Positions 1 to 6,810 of a stretch of 7,485 nucleotides of DNA are shown in pieces (position 1 is the first letter of the stretch; the number at the start of each line of letters is the position of its first letter). Location of the stretch: NCBI GenBank assembly GCA_947631885.1, contig CANRMZ010000059.1:1-7485 (forward strand), given 5' to 3'. Source of the DNA: an uncultured Bacilli bacterium. GTDB lineage: Bacteria; Bacillota_I; Bacilli_A; RF39; UBA660. The notes under the pieces are model-generated. The model saw only the letters and a program-made list of their open reading frames with translations, was not told the DNA's origin and ran no database searches. Both the position numbers and the translations under genes were made by a program.

Positions 1-1604
1 AGAAGTATAACATACTTGATTTTACCCGTGGCTTTTTTATCAAATATTTTTTGCTTATTTTCTTTAGAATTTTCGTTCTTCTTAATTTCATTCATCGTTT
101 TATAAAAACTATCATATAAGTCTGATGATGTTACTTCCAAAGGCATTGTTTCATCTTTCTTATTTTTGGCATTTTTAAATAAGCCTTCTAAGAAGAGTTT
201 TTCATTTTCATCAGTTCCATCATAATCTTTTATCTTTGTAATTTTAAATTCTTTACTCTTTGATAAAATGCCTTTTTCTTCCGTTTCCGTAATTTTTATA
301 TAACCTTTATTAGCTAGATAGATAAGTAGTGATGTTACATCTTCAGAATCGGCTCTACCCTTATATAAAAAGCCAACATCCAAGCTATTGCAATTTTCCG
401 GAGGTCGGAATTCTACCGTTTCTACAACTTCATCATCACGGCCAAATTTAAACCAAAAAACAAAGGAAATAATAAGACCTAAAACAGGAACGACAAACAT
501 TGAATAATCAAGAATGTTATATTCAAGACCAGCATTTTGAAAATAGCCATCCTCAAGTTCACATCTTACAGTTAAAGCTTCCTGTGGATTTAACACATCA
601 TAATAGCTACCTGTTATTAGATTATCATCTACAAAATAATATACTTGAACATTACTTGTAGAGCCTCTTTTTCCTGAAGAAAATCCTAACTTAGATTCAT
701 CAAAATCTTTAGGCATTTTAATTTTAAATGTTACATTTTTAATAATGGTATCTTCCCATTCTGTACCTATTAAGTTAAAATATAATTCATCGGCATCTTT
801 TATAGGATCCTTACCAATATTATAAGTATACTCTATAACATAGGTTTGTTTTCCTGTTACAGTAGTCCCTGACGAACCCATTTTTATCTCATAATAACCA
901 TCCGTTTTATAAGCTGAATATTTGCCATCTACTTTTAGATTAGTTACTTGAGCTCTATTTTTAGAACTAGTTCCATCAAGTCGTTCAACCGTATTTTTAA
1001 GGGGTATCTTACGATATATACCATGTTTAGGGACATTAAAATAAACTGTTATAGTTTCTTTAATATCAAAAGTATTATTCTCATTAACAGTCATTTCAAT
1101 ATCATAATTATCTATGAGATATTCATATTTCTTATCTTGTTCATCTTCAGGAACATATTCATTTTCAATACCTGAAAGATCAGTTTTCATAACTGAAGTA
1201 ATCTCAATATTGAAATATGCAATATCTTCCAAGACATAACCATCCTCTAAAGAATCTTCACTTAATAAAAAATCAGCAAAATCATAATCATTTGCATATA
1301 TATTTTTAACATCAAGATAAGAAGTTATTTCCTTATAATTTTCATCATAGTAACTAATCCTAAATAAAATCGATACATCATAGTCATTATAGTTACCCAC
1401 AAAGCCTCTTAAGCCAAAAGAAGAAGGTTCTTCATAATCTAAAGAGTCAAAATAAACATTAGTAATATCAATATTATCTTGCTCTATTTTAGATACTGAA
1501 TCGTATACTGAAGTATATTCTTCTTTTGCCAAAGGCGTTTCTAAAGCCAAAGAAAAAGAAAAAACTAGTAAAAAAACATAAATTAATCTTTTAATTATTT
1601 TCAT
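1..1604 (-). CDS. DUF2207 (YciQ-like) membrane protein, 3' end beyond the left edge
   Basis: The reading frame is open for 534 codons from an ATG at 1604 and leaves the window without a stop, so the C-terminus is missing. It has a hydrophobic signal segment (residues 6-21), a large extracellular part, a transmembrane helix (about 366-385) followed by FGRDD, and then a cytoplasmic region (about 397-534). The hallmark of DUF2207 is visible at 164-204: a beta-rich start with NNTFDIKETITVYF followed by HGIYRKIP (194-201). The region after the helix (PPENC...SLLIYLANKGYIKI) also fits the family. Residues 23-160 precede the usual start of the family domain and look like an extra acidic beta domain. 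The gene lies 17 nt after lemA with an AAGGA ribosome site at 1615-1619, so the two are probably cotranscribed. DUF2207 function is not established; it recurs next to LemA. The family call is firm, the role is not. Confidence 0.88.
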   Translation of the reverse strand, partial: MKIIKRLIYVFLLVFSFSLALETPLAKEEYTSVYDSVSKIEQDNIDITNVYFDSLDYEEPSSFGLRGFVGNYNDYDVSILFRISYYDENYKEITSYLDVKNIYANDYDFADFLLSEDSLEDGYVLEDIAYFNIEITSVMKTDLSGIENEYVPEDEQDKKYEYLIDNYDIEMTVNENNTFDIKETITVYFNVPKHGIYRKIPLKNTVERLDGTSSKNRAQVTNLKVDGKYSAYKTDGYYEIKMGSSGTTVTGKQTYVIEYTYNIGKDPIKDADELYFNLIGTEWEDTIIKNVTFKIKMPKDFDESKLGFSSGKRGSTSNVQVYYFVDDNLITGSYYDVLNPQEALTVRCELEDGYFQNAGLEYNILDYSMFVVPVLGLIISFVFWFKFGRDDEVVETVEFRPPENCNSLDVGFLYKGRADSEDVTSLLIYLANKGYIKITETEEKGILSKSKEFKITKIKDYDGTDENEKLFLEGLFKNAKNKKDETMPLEVTSSDLYDSFYKTMNEIKKNENSKENKQKIFDKKATGKIKYVIL

Positions 1605-1621
1605 AATAGTTTATTCCTTTA

Positions 1622-2170
1622 TTAAAATTCAACTTTAACGTTTTGTCTTTCAGCTTCTTGGGCTTGGAACATAGCTTTTGGTTTAAAGCCAAATAGTTTA
1701 GCTACTATATTGCTAGGTATTACTTGAACTTTATTATTATAACTTCTAACAACACCATTATAGTATTTTCTAGAGTTAGCTATATCTTCTTCAACTTTAG
1801 AAAGTTCATTTGTTAAATCACTAAAGTTTTGACTAGCTTTTAAATCTGGATAAGCTTCTGCTAAAGCCATAATCTTATTAATACCATTAGAAATCTTTTC
1901 GTTAGCACTAATCTTTTCATCGCTAGACATATTATCATAAGCACTATTTCTAAGCTCTACGATTTCTTTAAATGTTTCTGATTCATGTTTAGTATAACCT
2001 TTAACAGTTTCAATTAAGTTAGGAATTAAATCCCATCTTTTCTTAAGATATACATCCATAGTAGAGAAAGCTTCTCCAACTTTATTTCTTAATTTTACTA
2101 AACTATTATAGCAAATAAGAACATAAAGAATAATTAAAACAATTACGGCGATTAAAATATAAACCCACAT
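1622..2170 (-). CDS. lemA: LemA family protein
   Basis: This 182-residue protein has one N-terminal membrane helix (about residues 3-21) followed by a long helical cytoplasmic or peripheral domain. The family signature is clear: the YNSLVKLRNKVGEAFSTMDVYLKKRWDLIPNLIETVKGY stretch starting near residue 26 (key elements VGEAFS, LKKRWDLIPNL and VKGY), then the ALAEAYPDLKAS block and a C-terminal PSNIVAKLFGFKP segment. Length is normal for the family. The ATG at 2170 has a strong GGAGG site at 2178-2182 with 7-nt spacing. It is the first gene of a likely operon with the downstream DUF2207 gene and has its own promoter at 2195-2224. LemA proteins are widespread membrane-associated helical-bundle proteins without a settled biochemical function. 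The family identity is nearly certain. Confidence 0.96.
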   Translation of the reverse strand: MWVYILIAVIVLIILYVLICYNSLVKLRNKVGEAFSTMDVYLKKRWDLIPNLIETVKGYTKHESETFKEIVELRNSAYDNMSSDEKISANEKISNGINKIMALAEAYPDLKASQNFSDLTNELSKVEEDIANSRKYYNGVVRSYNNKVQVIPSNIVAKLFGFKPKAMFQAQEAERQNVKVEF

Positions 2171-2194
2171 AATTTCACCTCCTATTATGATTTA

Positions 2195-2224
2195 ATTCTA
2201 TCATATATTTATGCTTTTTAACAA
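2195..2224 (-). promoter_or_regulatory. Promoter of lemA-DUF2207
   Basis: Read on the minus strand there is a TTGTTA -35 box (2219-2224), an 18-nt spacer and a TAGAAT -10 box (2195-2200) preceded by TGA, which makes an extended -10. Transcription would start near 2188 and give a short leader to the ribosome site at 2178-2182. This is a sigma-A-type prediction by eye. Confidence 0.6.
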
Positions 2225-2230
2225 CTTCCA

Positions 2231-2259
2231 TTGATATAAATTTTAAAAACTGATAAAAT
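2231..2259 (+). promoter_or_regulatory. Promoter of the acyltransferase/SGNH gene
   Basis: A TTGATA -35 box (2231-2236), exactly 17 nt of spacer, and TAAAAT (2254-2259) preceded by TGA form a good sigma-A promoter with an extended -10. The predicted start is near 2266, leaving a leader of about 34 nt. Its -35 box lies only 6 nt from the -35 box of the divergent lemA promoter. Confidence 0.65.
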
Positions 2260-2299
2260 AATTTTAGTAGTATCTAAATAAGAAGGAAGGGCTATCGAA

Positions 2300-4738
2300 G
2301 TGACTTTAGTTAAATGTGATAAGTGTGGAAAAATGGTTAGTAATAATGCTTCGAAATGCATTTATTGTGGTAAGCCATTGAAACATAAAACCACCGAGAA
2401 AAGCAAAAATACTATTAAGTGTAAAAATTGTGGTAAAAGATATAATGCTTCGTATAAGTCGTGTCCATATTGTACTAATGAACAAGTAGAAGTTAAAGAA
2501 GAAAAAGCATATTATAAATATTTAGATTTCTTAAGAGTTATCTTCTGTATTGCTATTTTACTTTATCATATCGGCTTTTTAAAAGGCGGCTATTTAGCAG
2601 TTTGTTCATTCTTTGTTTTAAGTAGTTATCTTGCTGTATTATCAGCTTTCAAAAGTGAGAAATTTGATCTTGGTAAATATTATAAAAGCAGGCTTTTAAA
2701 GCTATATTTACCAGTGGTTATAGTAGTCTTTATGACGATACCATTAGTTAATTCTATCAAAGGATTAATATGGCTTAACTTAAGACCCGAAACAACCTCA
2801 GTGCTATTTGGCTATAATAACTTTTGGCAAATCGGAGCTAATTTAGATTACTTTGCAAGACACACAAGCTCACCATTTATGCACCTATGGTACATATCAA
2901 TATTAATGCAATTTGAACTTGTTTTCCCATTTATCTTTATGCTTTTAAGAAAAATGGGCGATAAAATAAATAAGGAACTACCTAGCATCGGAGCATTTGC
3001 CCTTGCTCTTGCTAGTAGCATTTATTTCTTTATTTGTTTAAATGGCAAAAATATTATGATTCCATACTATAATACTTTTGCCAGAAGCTTTTCTTTACTT
3101 TTTGGTCTAGGCTGTGGCTTTATGCATGTATATTATAGTGACCGAGTTCCTAAAAAAATTAAAGACCAACCTATATGGAGTAAAGTAATATTTTATCTAT
3201 ATCTTTTAATTACTATCCTATTATTTATCTTTATTAAATCTGATTCTCCTTTCTTAGGAGCAAGCATGATGATAGTAACCTTTACTTCATGTCGTTTAAT
3301 AGAATATGGTATATCATTTAATAAGTGTCATATTCCTATTAATGATTATGTAATGAAGACTTTATCAGGTATGACCCTTTGGGTATACTTATTCCAATAT
3401 CCACTTATCTATGTTTTCCAATATGTACAATTAAATATGGGGTTAAAAATGACATTAATGATACTTATCTTAATTAGTATATCTTTCATACTATATTATA
3501 TCTTTAGAAAAGAAAGAAAATATAAATGGCTTCAAGAATTACTTGTAGCTATAATATGTGCTTTGACAATCTTTGGAGCTTGGCAATTTTGCACCTCTAA
3601 AGATAACACATATGAACTTAAAGCTTTAGAAGATCAACTTGCTGAAAATGAAGAAAAAGCTAAAGAAAGCCAAAAAGAATATGAAAAGAAATTAGCAGAA
3701 GCTCAAAAGAAACTTGATAGTACTTTATCCGATATTGATGCTACTTTAGAAAATCTTAGTACAACCATTTTAGAGCTTCCTATCTTAGGAATTGGTGATT
3801 CGATTATGCTAGGAGCTTCACCAACACTCGAAGAAAAATTTGTTAATAGCCACTTTGATGGCGCTGTATCTCGTCAAATATGGGGAAGCTATGATGTTAT
3901 TGATGAATATAAAAAGTCTAATACCCTTGGTAATCCTATCGTTATAAATTTAGGAGCCAATGGTAACTGTGGCGAAGAATATAAACGAAAATTAGTTGAA
4001 AGCTTTGGTGATCGAGAAATATTCTGGGCTACCGTAACTAATGATAGTACAGTACAAATCAATGATAGTATTAAGGCTTTAGCGGAAGAATATCCGAACT
4101 TACACGTCTTTGACTGGGCATCCATTTCTAAAGGCCATACAGAATACTTTGCTGTTGATGGTATCCATTTAACAGGTTCAGGCAGCCAGGCTTATGCGGA
4201 TGGCCTATATGACGCTATTTATAAAGTATATGAAGAAAAATATACTAAACTTAAAGATGAAGCCATTAACAACTTTGAAACCGAAGAAAAAAACAAATTT
4301 AGTTTCTATGGCAATGATCTTTTATTAAATGCTTTCTCATTATTAAAGGATACTTATAAAGATGATGCCTTTAATATGGATAGCTCTTTAGATTATAAAA
4401 AGCTTAAAGAAAAGATTCAAAAAGATATTGATGATAAGAAAATAAATAATAAAGTTGTTATTGCTCTTGATAATAGTGTTGAGCTTTCTAAAGAAAATTA
4501 TGAAGAATTAATAAATCTTTTAAAGGACCAAAAAGTATATATTATTCTTACTACAAGTGATAGTGTTAAAATCTTTAAAGATTATGAAAAAGATAATGTA
4601 ATTACCATTAATTTCTATGATGAAATGAATAAGAATAAAGATAAATATCTTTTAAAAGATGAAACTCATTTAACAGAAGATGGCAATAAAGCTCTTATTA
4701 AACTATTAGATAAATCACTAAAAGATTCTAGTAACTAA
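2300..4738 (+). CDS. Zinc-ribbon acyltransferase-3 membrane protein with SGNH and degenerate second SGNH domain
   Basis: This 812-residue protein probably O-acylates an extracytoplasmic glycan (peptidoglycan or surface polysaccharide), moving acyl groups across the membrane and passing them to an outer SGNH domain, as in OatA/OafA. It starts at a GTG (2300) with GGAAGG at 2285-2290, 9 nt upstream; this start keeps the first zinc ribbon. Domains in order are: two CxxC...CxxC ribbons (C6/C9/C20/C23 and C41/C44/C55/C58); acyltransferase-3 (about 74-436) with the conserved His in LLYH (H90), GGYL..CSFFVLSSYL, and HLWYISILMQFELVFP; a charged coiled coil (about 439-486); SGNH domain 1 (about 494-640) with GDS (S501), GAN (552-554) and DGIH (D620, H623); and a C-terminal copy (about 667-805) with GND at 671-673 and DETH at 787-790. 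The second copy lacks the nucleophile. A terminator follows immediately. The substrate and the role of the ribbons are inferred or unknown. Confidence 0.9.
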   Translation: MTLVKCDKCGKMVSNNASKCIYCGKPLKHKTTEKSKNTIKCKNCGKRYNASYKSCPYCTNEQVEVKEEKAYYKYLDFLRVIFCIAILLYHIGFLKGGYLAVCSFFVLSSYLAVLSAFKSEKFDLGKYYKSRLLKLYLPVVIVVFMTIPLVNSIKGLIWLNLRPETTSVLFGYNNFWQIGANLDYFARHTSSPFMHLWYISILMQFELVFPFIFMLLRKMGDKINKELPSIGAFALALASSIYFFICLNGKNIMIPYYNTFARSFSLLFGLGCGFMHVYYSDRVPKKIKDQPIWSKVIFYLYLLITILLFIFIKSDSPFLGASMMIVTFTSCRLIEYGISFNKCHIPINDYVMKTLSGMTLWVYLFQYPLIYVFQYVQLNMGLKMTLMILILISISFILYYIFRKERKYKWLQELLVAIICALTIFGAWQFCTSKDNTYELKALEDQLAENEEKAKESQKEYEKKLAEAQKKLDSTLSDIDATLENLSTTILELPILGIGDSIMLGASPTLEEKFVNSHFDGAVSRQIWGSYDVIDEYKKSNTLGNPIVINLGANGNCGEEYKRKLVESFGDREIFWATVTNDSTVQINDSIKALAEEYPNLHVFDWASISKGHTEYFAVDGIHLTGSGSQAYADGLYDAIYKVYEEKYTKLKDEAINNFETEEKNKFSFYGNDLLLNAFSLLKDTYKDDAFNMDSSLDYKKLKEKIQKDIDDKKINNKVVIALDNSVELSKENYEELINLLKDQKVYIILTTSDSVKIFKDYEKDNVITINFYDEMNKNKDKYLLKDETHLTEDGNKALIKLLDKSLKDSSN

Positions 4739-4754
4739 CCTAGAATCTTTTTTT
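4721..4754 (+). terminator. Rho-independent terminator of the acyltransferase gene
   Basis: A perfect 11-bp stem (AAAGATTCTAG at 4721-4731 with CTAGAATCTTT at 4740-4750) has an 8-nt loop that contains the TAA stop codon (4736-4738). It is followed by a T run to 4754. The left arm encodes the last residues of the protein, so coding end and terminator overlap. Confidence 0.85.
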
Positions 4755-4760
4755 GATGGC

Positions 4761-4797
4761 AAAAAAATAGTAATAAAGTAAATAATTTTATTACTAT
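4761..4797 (-). terminator. Rho-independent terminator of the DUF1292 gene
   Basis: On the minus strand an 11-bp AT-rich stem (4787-4797 with 4767-4777) and a 9-nt loop are followed by seven Ts (4767 down to 4761). The first stem arm overlaps the TAG stop codon at 4794-4796. It faces the plus-strand terminator across a gap of a few bases, so the convergent genes are separated by two opposed terminators. Confidence 0.75.
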
Positions 4798-5057
4798 CTA
4801 ATATCATTTATTAATTGTTTAATTAATTCAAGACCAATCTTTTTATCGTTGATATCTGTAATATCAATTAATTTAATATTATTACCCTCTTTTTTATAAA
4901 GAGAATAATATAATTTTAATTTATTATTTTCATCTAAAGTTTTATCCGTATAAACGATAAAATCTTTGTTGGTGTTATCATCATGGTAAGTGGCAATGAC
5001 ATCACATATTACTCTATTGCCATTTTTATCTTGAGTTTCAAATTTTAGTTCATTCAT
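4794..5057 (-). CDS. DUF1292 family small protein
   Basis: This is an 87-residue cytoplasmic protein, acidic to neutral, with no signal or membrane segment. The sequence fits DUF1292 (YrzB-like proteins of Firmicutes): an N-terminal beta strand pattern LKFETQDKNGN, then VICDVIATY, a DFIVYTDKTLDENNKLKLYYSLY core, and a helical tail ending in ELIKQLINDI. The IVYTD....D..G/N.....Y.S.Y core is the diagnostic part. The ATG at 5057 is preferred. An upstream in-frame GTG at 5064-5066 lies inside the AAGGTG ribosome site (5064-5069) that serves this ATG with 8-nt spacing, so it is unlikely to be used. The family has no established function. It sits just downstream of the terminator of the 174-residue gene, so it needs its own promoter or terminator read-through. 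Confidence 0.85.
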   Translation of the reverse strand: MNELKFETQDKNGNRVICDVIATYHDDNTNKDFIVYTDKTLDENNKLKLYYSLYKKEGNNIKLIDITDINDKKIGLELIKQLINDIR

Positions 5058-5063
5058 AAATAT

Positions 5064-5069
5064 CACCTT
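5064..5069 (-). promoter_or_regulatory. Ribosome binding site that fixes the DUF1292 start
   Basis: AAGGTG on the minus strand lies 8 nt (counted from AAGG) before the ATG at 5057. The GTG triplet inside it is in frame but is the ribosome site itself, not a start codon. Confidence 0.65.
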
Positions 5070-5080
5070 ACTTACAACAA

Positions 5081-5108
5081 TATAACAAAAAAATAGAAGT
5101 ATTTCTAC
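5081..5108 (-). promoter_or_regulatory. Possible DUF1292 promoter overlapping the upstream terminator
   Basis: On the minus strand TGTTATATT supplies an extended -10 in the short gap before the DUF1292 ribosome site. A weak TAGAAA hexamer about 17 nt upstream would serve as the -35 and falls in the loop region of the preceding terminator. The -35 match is poor, so this is only a candidate; read-through from upstream is the alternative. Confidence 0.3.
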
Positions 5109-5114
5109 TTCTAT
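5087..5114 (-). terminator. Rho-independent terminator of the 174-residue exported protein gene
   Basis: On the minus strand a perfect 9-bp stem, ATAGAAGTA (5114-5106) with TACTTCTAT (5101-5093), is closed by a GAAA tetraloop and followed by a run of Ts down to 5087. The stem begins directly after the stop codon at 5115-5117. Confidence 0.85.
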
Positions 5115-5639
5115 CTATTTAACTTTTAAAACTTCTTGATTTTCATAAGTAACATCGCTAGTTTCAGGATCAATTGAAGCTTCACCCCAAGTGGCTTTTA
5201 ACCCATAACCAAGACTTTTTTCATAAGTGCTTGTTCTAACACATACTGGATTTCCGTTTTCATCAGTAGTTAAAACATAACCCGCCGGTGCACAATAAAA
5301 ATTACCAGTACTATCTTTAATAGGTGAAGTAATTTCTGTTTTTACATCTTGGGCAGTAATCTTACCATATGAGATAGTTACATCTTCTATACCTTTTTCC
5401 GCATATTCTTTTTCCATTTCCGGCCATTGATGTGCTGCAACTCCTAAAGTAAATCCTGGTGTATATTCTCCTTCAATAGCTAATGGTATAAAGCCAAGTT
5501 GTGTAATAGGACAAATTTCTTTAGTATGATCTACATGAGTATCATATACTTCAAGCCCTACTCCTAAACCTATTGCAGCGGTTAATAATCCTGCACCAAC
5601 GTACTTCATTATTTTCTCTTTGTTAATTTTACTTTCCAT
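5115..5639 (-). CDS. Small exported or membrane-anchored protein of unknown function
   Basis: I do not recognise this 174-residue protein. A short charged N-terminus (MESKINKEKIMK) leads into one hydrophobic glycine-rich segment (about 13-30), which would act as an uncleaved anchor or signal; no lipobox is visible. The rest (about 31-174) should be extracytoplasmic. It contains three cysteines (C43 in EICPITQ, C116 in FYCAPAGY, C133 in NPVCVRT); C116 and C133 flank a TTDENGN turn and could pair. The tail is rich in beta-prone and acidic residues. The ATG at 5639 has an AGGGGG site at 5647-5652 with 7-nt spacing. A strong private promoter and a strong terminator show it is a stand-alone transcription unit that could be highly expressed. 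No enzyme motif is apparent. Confidence 0.75.
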   Translation of the reverse strand: MESKINKEKIMKYVGAGLLTAAIGLGVGLEVYDTHVDHTKEICPITQLGFIPLAIEGEYTPGFTLGVAAHQWPEMEKEYAEKGIEDVTISYGKITAQDVKTEITSPIKDSTGNFYCAPAGYVLTTDENGNPVCVRTSTYEKSLGYGLKATWGEASIDPETSDVTYENQEVLKVK

Positions 5640-5662
5640 TTTAATTCCCCCTTTTTTTAAAT

Positions 5663-5676
5663 TGAAAACATTTTCA
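5663..5676. promoter_or_regulatory. cre-like palindromic operator candidate
   Basis: TGAAAACATTTTCA is an inverted repeat with 6-bp arms (TGAAAA/TTTTCA) around CA. It matches the CcpA cre pattern TGNAANCGNWNNCA except for CA in place of the central CG. It lies in the leader, downstream of the predicted start site of the 174-residue gene, where a bound repressor could block transcription. Such AT-rich palindromes can arise by chance, so the assignment is weak. Confidence 0.3.
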
Positions 5677-5696
5677 TTTCGCTTAACAATAGGTAC

Positions 5697-5725
5697 ATTA
5701 TACCACTGATGTAAACTTTTTTCAA
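5697..5725 (-). promoter_or_regulatory. Strong promoter of the 174-residue protein gene
   Basis: On the minus strand there is a TTGAAA -35 box (5720-5725), exactly 17 nt of spacer, and a perfect TATAAT -10 box (5697-5702) preceded by TGG, an extended -10. This is the best sigma-A promoter in the window. The start would fall near 5690, giving a leader of about 50 nt. Confidence 0.8.
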
Positions 5726-5761
5726 ACTTCTATTAATTTTATATGATAAATAGGCAAATAA

Positions 5762-6748
5762 CTACTCTTGTACTAAACAAGTTCCTAAAGTAGCATTAGT
5801 TTCACTTAAAAGCATATTAACAAGGTCTAGTGAAGCATCAATAAAATAAGTATTGCCTTGACCTGTTAAAATATAGTTAACAGTATAATCTTCAGGATTA
5901 TTTAAACTTAAATTAATTAAATCCTCAATATTAACAGAGTATACTCCGTTGATAGGTGTTGGCTTTTTATCCGCTGTCGTAAAAGTATAATAATATTCAT
6001 ATGTATTGTCAGGATATAAATAAAGTACTGGTGTTAAACAATTAAGACCTGAATATTTTAAAGTATAAACGTCATCTCTATTTTTAAGATAATCTTCATC
6101 ATTATTTATAATACTATTAATAAATCTTTCTTCATCGCTAGTTACACTATCTTTATAAAGACGGTTTACTTCCCTATTATCATTAAATAATGACTTAATA
6201 TAATCTACTATTTCAGCATTAGAATCTTTACTAAAATCAAGATTATAAGCTTCTTCAATATCTATTATATTTAATTTATCATCTGATAAACTAACCTTTT
6301 TAACATGAACTAAATTATTATCTTTTAAATAAATAATATAGTTATTATCTTCATAACTAAGATAAATACTATAAATATAGTCCTCTACCGAAGTTATGAA
6401 TTCTTCTTCATTTTTCTTATTTAAAATATCATCGATAACAAGTGTTTGATAATCATCTAAAGCATTATAATCTATATTTATTCTCTTAGATTTATCATCA
6501 AAGTTATTATCAATAAACTTAATAAACTTTTGCACAGAATCATATGAATAATTTAAATTATCATCATTTACAATAATCTTATCTTGATACACTTTTATAA
6601 TATCGTCATTAACTTTTATATCATAGACTCCCGAATCTTTATGGGTATTATCTTTTAGAAAATAAATAAAACCACAGGTTAAAAAGGCTATTAAAAATAA
6701 CCCTATTATGATAATAATAGCAATCTTTTTCTTAATATCACCTTTCAT
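5762..6748 (-). CDS. Single-pass membrane-anchored extracellular protein of unknown function
   Basis: I do not recognise this 328-residue protein. A Lys-rich N-terminus (MKGDIKKK) precedes one strong membrane helix (about 9-31), giving an N-in, C-out topology. Cys25 lies inside the helix without a lipobox, so a lipoprotein is unlikely. The ectodomain is very acidic and rich in Asp, Asn, Ile and Tyr. A region of about 40-225 is followed by a C-terminal domain (about 230-328) with distinct features: GLNCLTPVLYLYPDNTYEYYYTF, PINGVYSVNIEDLI, and a GTCLVQE end, so C237 and C324 could form a disulfide bracketing the domain. The ATG at 6748 is preferred, with AGAGG at 6754-6758. A longer in-frame TTG start at 6796 would lie upstream of the predicted promoter start site. 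No clear terminator follows it, so read-through into the 174-residue gene is possible. Confidence 0.78.
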   Translation of the reverse strand: MKGDIKKKIAIIIIIGLFLIAFLTCGFIYFLKDNTHKDSGVYDIKVNDDIIKVYQDKIIVNDDNLNYSYDSVQKFIKFIDNNFDDKSKRINIDYNALDDYQTLVIDDILNKKNEEEFITSVEDYIYSIYLSYEDNNYIIYLKDNNLVHVKKVSLSDDKLNIIDIEEAYNLDFSKDSNAEIVDYIKSLFNDNREVNRLYKDSVTSDEERFINSIINNDEDYLKNRDDVYTLKYSGLNCLTPVLYLYPDNTYEYYYTFTTADKKPTPINGVYSVNIEDLINLSLNNPEDYTVNYILTGQGNTYFIDASLDLVNMLLSETNATLGTCLVQE

Positions 6749-6776
6749 CTTAACCTCTATTTTATTTTCTATTAAT

Positions 6777-6804
6777 AGTATACATCTTAATATCAAGAAG
6801 TCAA
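6777..6804 (-). promoter_or_regulatory. Promoter of the 328-residue anchored protein gene
   Basis: On the minus strand there is a TTGACT -35 box (6799-6804), a 16-nt spacer and a TATACT -10 box (6777-6782). Transcription would begin near 6770, shortly before the ribosome site at 6754-6758. This placement argues against the in-frame TTG at 6796 as a start codon. Confidence 0.6.
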
Positions 6805-6810
6805 AATTTA

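Noticed and set aside
948..1175. 75-codon plus-strand open frame
   Set aside because: It lies antisense inside the DUF2207 gene, has a low-complexity Ile/Phe/Asn composition, no ribosome site and no family resemblance. It is a shadow of the real gene.
3889..4125. 78-codon minus-strand open frame
   Set aside because: It is antisense to the SGNH domain of the acyltransferase gene, whose motifs on the plus strand fully explain the sequence.
5762..5830. Hairpin near the end of the 328-residue gene (CTTGT/ACAAG) as a terminator
   Set aside because: The stem is only 5 bp and no T run follows on the minus strand.
6749..6796. N-terminal extension of the 328-residue protein from a TTG at 6796
   Set aside because: The TTG lies upstream of the predicted transcription start, has no ribosome site, and would place extra residues before a typical Lys-rich anchor start. 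The ATG at 6748 has AGAGG at the right distance.
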